10,534 nucleotides of DNA from Oscillospiraceae bacterium. GTDB taxonomy: Bacteria; Bacillota; Clostridia; Oscillospirales; Acutalibacteraceae. Location: the NCBI GenBank assembly GCA_029012165.1, contig JAQXLO010000220.1:1-10534 (forward strand), read 5' to 3'. This document shows, piece after piece, positions 6,270 to 10,534 of this stretch (positions within the stretch are counted from its first letter, which is position 1; every line of letters begins with the position of its first letter). The notes below the pieces were generated by a model. The model did not search any database, was not told where the DNA came from, and saw only the letters and a program-made list of their open reading frames with translations. Both the position numbers and the translations under genes were made by a program.

Positions 6270-6880
6270 CAGGAATCATTGACTACGGCGTCGGCAACCT
6301 GTTCTCCCTGCGCAGTTCTCTGGCGTTTCTTGGGGAGGAAACGGTTATCTCTGGCGACAAAGAAACCCTCGCCGCCTGCGAACGCATTTTGCTGCCGGGC
6401 GTAGGCGCATTTGAGGACGCTGCAAGGAAACTGCGGGAATGCGGACTGGATCAGTTCGTCCACGAAACCGCCGAAAGAGGCAAACCCCTTTTGGGCATCT
6501 GTCTGGGGATGCAGCTGCTGTTTGAAAAAAGCTATGAGTTCGGCTGTCACGACGGGCTGGGGCTGCTCAAGGGAAATATCGTGCCCATCCCCAACCCCGA
6601 CAATGCACTGAAAATCCCCCAGATCGGCTGGAACGGTCTGCACTTCCCCGAAGGCAAACAAAAAAGTCCCCTGTTCCGTGACGTGAACGAGGGGGATTGC
6701 GTCTATTTTGTCCATTCCTATTACGCTGCCGACTGCGCAGGATCCGTGCTCGCCACCACCGAATACGGCGCTGAACTGACTGCCGCCGCCGGCAAGGACA
6801 ATGTGATGGGCACCCAGTTCCACCCCGAAAAGAGCGGCAAGGTCGGTCTGTCGATCCTGCGTGCATTCTGCGATCTGTGA
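6266..6880 (+). CDS. hisH: Imidazole glycerol phosphate synthase, glutaminase subunit
   Basis: HisH is a class I glutamine amidotransferase that hydrolyses glutamine and channels ammonia to HisF. The 204-residue protein shows the triad C79 (LLGICLGMQLL), H186 and E188 (GTQFHPEKS). The oxyanion-region PGVG motif is at 44-47, and PQIGWN at 118-123 matches the HisH signature. The start at 6266 overlaps the hisB stop (ATGA), and AAAGGTG at 6252-6258 provides the ribosome binding site. A much longer open frame extends upstream to 5999, but the homologous N-terminus (MTGIIDYGVGNLFSL) begins here. hisA lies between it and its partner hisF, the order seen in many bacterial his operons. Confidence 0.97.
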   Translation: MTGIIDYGVGNLFSLRSSLAFLGEETVISGDKETLAACERILLPGVGAFEDAARKLRECGLDQFVHETAERGKPLLGICLGMQLLFEKSYEFGCHDGLGLLKGNIVPIPNPDNALKIPQIGWNGLHFPEGKQKSPLFRDVNEGDCVYFVHSYYAADCAGSVLATTEYGAELTAAAGKDNVMGTQFHPEKSGKVGLSILRAFCDL

Positions 6881-6896
6881 TAAAGGAGGCTATGGT

Positions 6897-7619
6897 ATGC
6901 TGATTTTTCCTGCAACAGATATTTACGACGGCAAGGTCGTCCGCCTGTATAAGGGCGACTACGACCAAATGACCGTTTACAGCGACAATCCCGTCGAGAT
7001 TGCCCGATCCTTTGCGGCCTGCGGCGCAGAGTATCTGCACGTGGTCGATTTAGAGGGTGCCCGTGACGGCACCACACCCAACAGCGATGTTGTCCGTACG
7101 CTGGTCAAAGAGAGCGGTATGCTCGTGGAAATCGGCGGCGGCATCCGCACGGAGGACACCGTCAAGACCTACATGGACATGGGCGTTGCCCGTGTCATCC
7201 TCGGCACGGCGGCGGTCACCGATCCCGTATTTTTGAAGAAGATGGTCGCTCTGTACGGGGAGCGCATCGCTGTCGGCGTGGACATCAAGGACGGTTTCGT
7301 TGCCATCAAGGGATGGACGGAAAAGTCCGAGGTTACCTGCGATGCATTCTTTGAGAAGCTGCAGCAGATCGGCGTTTCCACCGTGATCTGCACCGACATC
7401 TCCAAGGACGGCGCACTGTCCGGCACCAATTTGCAGCTGTACCGTGACCTGTCCGAAAAGTATTCCATGCAGATCGTCGCTTCCGGCGGCATCAGTACGG
7501 CGGAGGATATTCTTGCACTGCGCAGCATGGATATCTATGGCGCCATCCTCGGCAAAGCCTTGTACACCGGCAATCTCAATCTAAAAGAAGCCGTGAAACT
7601 GGCGAAGGGGGACGCATGA
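6897..7619 (+). CDS. hisA: ProFAR isomerase (phosphoribosylformimino-AICAR-phosphate isomerase)
   Basis: HisA is a (beta/alpha)8-barrel enzyme that carries out the Amadori rearrangement of ProFAR to PRFAR. The 240 residues include the catalytic acid/base aspartates D8 (FPATDIYDGK) and D129 (GVDIKDG). They also include the two phosphate-binding half-barrel motifs EIGGGIRT (78-85) and ASGGIST (195-201), and TDISKDG at about 167-172 in the second half. A start at 6897 gives the family-typical N-terminus and is placed 7 bases after AAAGGAGG (6882-6889). An out-of-frame ATG lies at 6892. The stop overlaps the hisF start as ATGA. No sign of the dual HisA/TrpF (PriA) role was looked for beyond context, since no trp genes are nearby. 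Confidence 0.97.
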   Translation: MLIFPATDIYDGKVVRLYKGDYDQMTVYSDNPVEIARSFAACGAEYLHVVDLEGARDGTTPNSDVVRTLVKESGMLVEIGGGIRTEDTVKTYMDMGVARVILGTAAVTDPVFLKKMVALYGERIAVGVDIKDGFVAIKGWTEKSEVTCDAFFEKLQQIGVSTVICTDISKDGALSGTNLQLYRDLSEKYSMQIVASGGISTAEDILALRSMDIYGAILGKALYTGNLNLKEAVKLAKGDA

Positions 7620-8374
7620 TTACAAAACGCATTATCCCCTGCCTCGACGTCCGTGACGGACGTGTGGTCAAGGGCACAAACTTTTTAGGACTGCGGGACG
7701 TTTCCTCTCCCGTGGATCTGGCGAAATTCTACAGTGAGAACGGGGCGGATGAGTTGGTCTTTTACGACATCACCGCTTCCAGCGACGGCAGAAAGCTGTT
7801 CACGCAGATTTTGACGGAGACTGCCTCCAACGTATTCATCCCTCTGACCGTCGGCGGCGGCATCAGCTCCTTGGAGGATTTTGACCGTGTGCTCAAGTGC
7901 GGTGCCGACAAGGTCAGCGTCAACTCCGGCGCACTGCGCAATCCTGCCCTCATTTGCGAGGCCGCCAAGCGCTACGGCAGTCAATGCGTGGTGCTGTCCG
8001 TGGATGTTAAACGTGTGGACGGTACATTCCATGTGTTCGCCAAGGGCGGTCGGGAGGATACCGGCCGGGATGCCCTCGAGTGGATCCGCTTCGGTCTGTC
8101 CGAAGGCGCCGGTGAGCTGGTGATCAACAGCATCGACACCGACGGCGTAAAGGAGGGCTTTGACCTGGAAATGCTCGACGCCGTCTGCGCCATCTCCGAT
8201 GTGCCCGTGATCGCCTCCGGCGGCGCAGGCTGTGCAGAGGACTTTGTCCGGCTGTTCCAAGCTTTGCCCGGCGTGGATGCCGGTTTGGCCGCTTCCATAT
8301 TCCACTTCGGCGAGGTGCAGATTCGTGACCTGAAAGCCCTGCTCGCCGACAACCATATACCCGTGAGAAGATAA
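7616..8374 (+). CDS. hisF: Imidazole glycerol phosphate synthase, cyclase subunit
   Basis: HisF uses ammonia from HisH to convert PRFAR into imidazole glycerol phosphate and AICAR. The 252-residue barrel has catalytic D11 (IIPCLDV) and D130 (VLSVDVKR), phosphate-site motifs TVGGGISS (78-85) and ASGGAG (200-205), the loop NSIDTDGVKEGFD, and the C-terminal signature LAASIFHFGE (224-233). Length and motifs are normal. The ATG overlaps the hisA stop by four bases, and AAGGGGG (7605-7611) lies only 4 bases upstream, so coupling to hisA translation is likely. Confidence 0.98.
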   Translation: MITKRIIPCLDVRDGRVVKGTNFLGLRDVSSPVDLAKFYSENGADELVFYDITASSDGRKLFTQILTETASNVFIPLTVGGGISSLEDFDRVLKCGADKVSVNSGALRNPALICEAAKRYGSQCVVLSVDVKRVDGTFHVFAKGGREDTGRDALEWIRFGLSEGAGELVINSIDTDGVKEGFDLEMLDAVCAISDVPVIASGGAGCAEDFVRLFQALPGVDAGLAASIFHFGEVQIRDLKALLADNHIPVRR

Positions 8375-8384
8375 GGAGATACTT

Positions 8385-9032
8385 ATGAATTTAGATACAC
8401 TGAAATTTGATGATAAAGGTCTCATCCCTGCCGTGGTGCTGGATGCACAGAGCGGCAAGATTTTGACCGTGGCCTACATGAATCGGGAAAGTCTGGAGAT
8501 CAGCATCCGCGAGGGCCGCACCTGCTTCTGGTCCCGCTCCCGTCAGGAACTGTGGCGCAAGGGGGAGACCTCCGGCAACGTCCAACACATCGAAAAGATC
8601 GTCGCCGACTGCGACAGAGATGCTCTGGCTGTCTATGTGCACAAGGAGGGTCCCGCCTGCCATACCGGCACCGAATCCTGCTTCAACGAGACGGTATTTG
8701 AAAACGATGCGCTGGCGCCCTCTTTTTCCTACGAGGGGCTGATGCAGCTGATCCTCGGCAGAAAAACGGAGAAAAAGGAAGGCTCCTACACCACCTATCT
8801 GTTTGAAAAAGGTCTGGACAAAATCCTCAAAAAGGTCGGCGAGGAATCCACCGAAGTCATCGTTGCCGCCAAAAACAACGACAAAAAGGAAACCGTCTAC
8901 GAAATTGCAGACCTGGCGTACCACGTCATGGTACTGATGGCGGAGATGGGCATTTCCGTGGATGACATCACGGCGGAACTTGCCTCCCGTCATGTGATCG
9001 ACAAAAAAGTGAAGCAGGAAAAAATGGTCTGA
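8385..9032 (+). CDS. hisI: Bifunctional phosphoribosyl-AMP cyclohydrolase / phosphoribosyl-ATP pyrophosphohydrolase
   Basis: This is a HisIE fusion carrying out the second and third steps of the pathway. Residues about 1-105 form the HisI cyclohydrolase: FWSRSR (48-53), the magnesium-binding D75-x-D77-x-D79 (VADCDRDAL), and zinc-site cysteines C76, C92 and C99 (GPACHTGTESCF). Residues about 115-215 form the HisE helical pyrophosphohydrolase of the MazG-like fold, with E153-E154-x-x-E157 and E173-x-x-D176 as metal ligands. The 215-residue length suits the fusion. The start follows hisF by 10 bases with AAGGAG at 8373-8378. The gene is often named hisI or hisIE. Confidence 0.97.
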   Translation: MNLDTLKFDDKGLIPAVVLDAQSGKILTVAYMNRESLEISIREGRTCFWSRSRQELWRKGETSGNVQHIEKIVADCDRDALAVYVHKEGPACHTGTESCFNETVFENDALAPSFSYEGLMQLILGRKTEKKEGSYTTYLFEKGLDKILKKVGEESTEVIVAAKNNDKKETVYEIADLAYHVMVLMAEMGISVDDITAELASRHVIDKKVKQEKMV

Positions 9033-9036
9033 GTGC

Positions 9037-9723
9037 ATGACAAACGACGGAAGATACAAATACGAACTGCACTGCCACACGAAAGAGGTCAGCGCCTGCG
9101 GACAGGTACCGGCGGCAGAATTGGTTCGCCTGTACAGGGAAAAGGGCTATGACGGCGTGGTGATCACCGACCACTACTCCGGATTGACGTTTCCCCTTTT
9201 GCAAAAGTTTCAGATGCGTGAACGTGTGGACAACTATCTGCGTGGCTATCGCAGTGCACGGGACGCCGCCGCAGACGATTTCACCGTGCTTCTCGGCATG
9301 GAGCTGCGGGGGTACTGCTCGCCCATTGACTTTCTGGTCTACGGCGTGTCGGAGCAAATGCTGCGGGAAAGCGGCAATCTGCTGTTCCGATACAGCCGCC
9401 GTTTCTACAAAACGGCACAGAAATACGGCGCCCTCGTCGTGGCGGCGCATCCCTTTCGCATGCGTCCGTTTAAGGCGAACCCCCGGTTTATTGACGGTGC
9501 GGAGATCTTCAACGGCAAGGAATCCCCCGAAGGCAACCAAAGGGCTGTGCAGTGGGCAGAGCAAAACGGCATTATCCTGCGCACCGCCGGCAGTGATTTT
9601 CACCGCACGAGCCACAAAAATTTTTCCGGCATTCTCACCGAAACACCCATCCGCACCAACGAGGAGCTTTTGCGGATTCTGCGCACGAACGCTTTTGAGC
9701 CCATTACGCCAGACACGCCGTAA
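9037..9723 (+). CDS. PHP-domain phosphoesterase, candidate histidinol-phosphatase
   Basis: The 228-residue protein is a PHP (polymerase and histidinol phosphatase) metal-dependent phosphoesterase. The metal-ligand motifs appear complete: H12-x-H14 (ELHCHT), D45-H46 (VITDHYSG), E89 (LGMELRGY), H138 (VAAHPFR) and D187-x-H189 (AGSDFHR). It begins only 4 bases after hisIE, and the rest of the operon lacks a histidinol-phosphatase. In Lactococcus lactis a PHP-type hisK also ends the his operon. It is shorter than typical HisJ/HisK (about 260-280 residues) and could be a nucleotide phosphatase or another PHP esterase, so I give no gene symbol. No good ribosome binding site lies close to the ATG: the nearest, AGGAA at 9016-9020, is 16 bases away. 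Coupling to hisIE translation is likely. The start cannot lie much further downstream because the HxH motif is at residue 12. Confidence 0.85.
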   Translation: MTNDGRYKYELHCHTKEVSACGQVPAAELVRLYREKGYDGVVITDHYSGLTFPLLQKFQMRERVDNYLRGYRSARDAAADDFTVLLGMELRGYCSPIDFLVYGVSEQMLRESGNLLFRYSRRFYKTAQKYGALVVAAHPFRMRPFKANPRFIDGAEIFNGKESPEGNQRAVQWAEQNGIILRTAGSDFHRTSHKNFSGILTETPIRTNEELLRILRTNAFEPITPDTP

Positions 9724-9734
9724 GGCGTCATTTT
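9715..9734 (+). terminator. Small GUAA-loop hairpin at the end of the PHP gene
   Basis: ACGCC (9715-9719) and GGCGT (9724-9728) form a 5-bp stem around a GTAA loop that contains the PHP stop codon. It is followed by CATTTTGCCATTTT. The stem is short and the T run is interrupted, so any termination would be partial, leaving readthrough into the galactosidase gene likely. Confidence 0.25.
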
Positions 9735-9756
9735 GCCATTTTGGAAAGGAAAAAAT

Positions 9757-10534
9757 ATGATTCAATATCTCGAAGCCTCACGAATGTTCAAGCTGGACAC
9801 GCCGAATTCTTCCTATATTTTTGAGATTTTTAAGGAAGGGTATCTGGTGCATCTGTACTACGGGGCAAAACTCCCGGACGCCAACGTCTCGCATCTGCGG
9901 TACCGTGCTCCCTTCGCCTCCTTCTGTCCCGAAAACGAACAGCTGCAAAACATCCGTTTTTCCATAGACGTTGCCCCCATGGAATACTCCTTCGCCAACA
10001 CCGGCGACTACCGTCCCAGCGCCTTCAACACCAGGGATGCAAACGGCGTCTATGCCGCCGACCTGCGGTATAAGGATTACCGCATCTACAGCGGCGCACC
10101 CGCTCTGCCGGGTCTGCCGTGCCTGAATGCAGTCAGCGATACCGATGCCGACACGCTGGAGGTCGATCTTTTCGATGCCGCAACGGGCGCTGTCGTTACC
10201 CTCCTGTACACCGTCTTTCAGGACTATGACGTGATTGCCCGCAGTGTGCGTGTGCAAAACTTCGGTACCGAACCGTTTCACATCGAAGCAGTGCACAGCC
10301 TATGCGTGGAGTTCCCCGACATGGATTTTGACATGGTGCATCTGCACGGTCGTTGGAGCAAAGAACGCACCGCAGAGCGCCGTCCCATCGGTCACGGTCT
10401 TCAGGGCATCGCCAGCAAGCGAGGCTCCTCGAGCCACAACCACAATCCCTTTGTTGCCCTTGCCAAGCGCACGGCAACCGAAGAAACGGGCGAAGTGTAC
10501 GGCTTCAATCTCATCTACAGCAGCAATTTCTCGG
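9757..10534 (+). CDS. Alpha-galactosidase, glycoside hydrolase family 36 (5' part)
   Basis: The frame is open from ATG 9757 to the window end (259 complete codons). The product matches the N-terminal beta-sandwich domain of GH36 alpha-galactosidases, which release terminal alpha-galactose from melibiose, raffinose-family oligosaccharides and galactomannans. Typical features are the opening FKLDTPNSSYIF with HLYYG (32-36), the stretch FDMVHLHGRWSKER (191-204), RRPIGHGLQG and the serine/histidine-rich SSSHNHNPF (224-232). The two catalytic aspartates of GH36 lie in the barrel beyond the window and cannot be checked. There is no signal peptide, which suggests a cytoplasmic enzyme acting on imported oligosaccharides. 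AAAGGA (9745-9750) lies 6 bases before the ATG. It follows the PHP gene by 33 bases without a usable promoter, although sugar use is unrelated to histidine synthesis. Confidence 0.92.
   Translation, partial: MIQYLEASRMFKLDTPNSSYIFEIFKEGYLVHLYYGAKLPDANVSHLRYRAPFASFCPENEQLQNIRFSIDVAPMEYSFANTGDYRPSAFNTRDANGVYAADLRYKDYRIYSGAPALPGLPCLNAVSDTDADTLEVDLFDAATGAVVTLLYTVFQDYDVIARSVRVQNFGTEPFHIEAVHSLCVEFPDMDFDMVHLHGRWSKERTAERRPIGHGLQGIASKRGSSSHNHNPFVALAKRTATEETGEVYGFNLIYSSNFS

Noticed and set aside
9733..9761. TTGCCA-17 bp-TATGAT promoter-like pair before the galactosidase gene
   Set aside because: The -10-like box covers the start codon, so the transcript would begin inside the coding sequence and lack the ribosome binding site.

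Overview
The window is a compact, one-directional, GC-rich stretch from what is most likely an anaerobic Firmicute of the class Clostridia (Oscillospiraceae/Ruminococcaceae-like). This is inferred from AGGAGG-type ribosome binding sites, sigma-A promoters with exact 17-bp spacers, the short HisG plus HisZ arrangement, a fused HisIE, and a GH36 alpha-galactosidase of the type common in gut Clostridia. No mobile element, tRNA, rRNA or CRISPR array was seen.

Layout: (1) bases 1-110 hold a possible 3' end of an upstream gene and a strong intrinsic terminator. (2) A single FAD-dependent oxidoreductase gene (172-1488) has its own promoter, which is embedded in a striking cluster of TTGTAT/ATACAA half-sites. 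(3) A 122-base gap holds an AT-rich hairpin and a near-consensus promoter for the histidine operon. (4) A histidine biosynthesis operon hisZ-G-D-C-B-H-A-F-IE runs from 1611 to 9032, followed 4 bases later by a PHP-domain phosphoesterase gene (9037-9723). (5) The 5' part of a GH36 alpha-galactosidase gene (9757 to the window end) follows after 33 bases, with no clear terminator or promoter between.

Together HisG/HisZ, HisIE, HisA, HisH/HisF, HisB, HisC and HisD supply every step from PRPP + ATP to histidine except histinidol-phosphate dephosphorylation. The PHP protein sits where a histidinol-phosphatase would be expected and is the best local candidate for that step. Translational coupling is extensive: hisZ/hisG, hisB/hisH and hisA/hisF overlap as ATGA, and hisG/hisD overlap as TTGA with a TTG start.

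The his promoter gives a predicted leader of only about 20 bases, so there is no room for a T-box or attenuator. Control, if any, should act at transcription initiation. I see no convincing new multi-gene system. The most unusual signals are the half-site array at the oxidoreductase promoter, the dyad within the his promoter, and the PHP gene filling the pathway gap.
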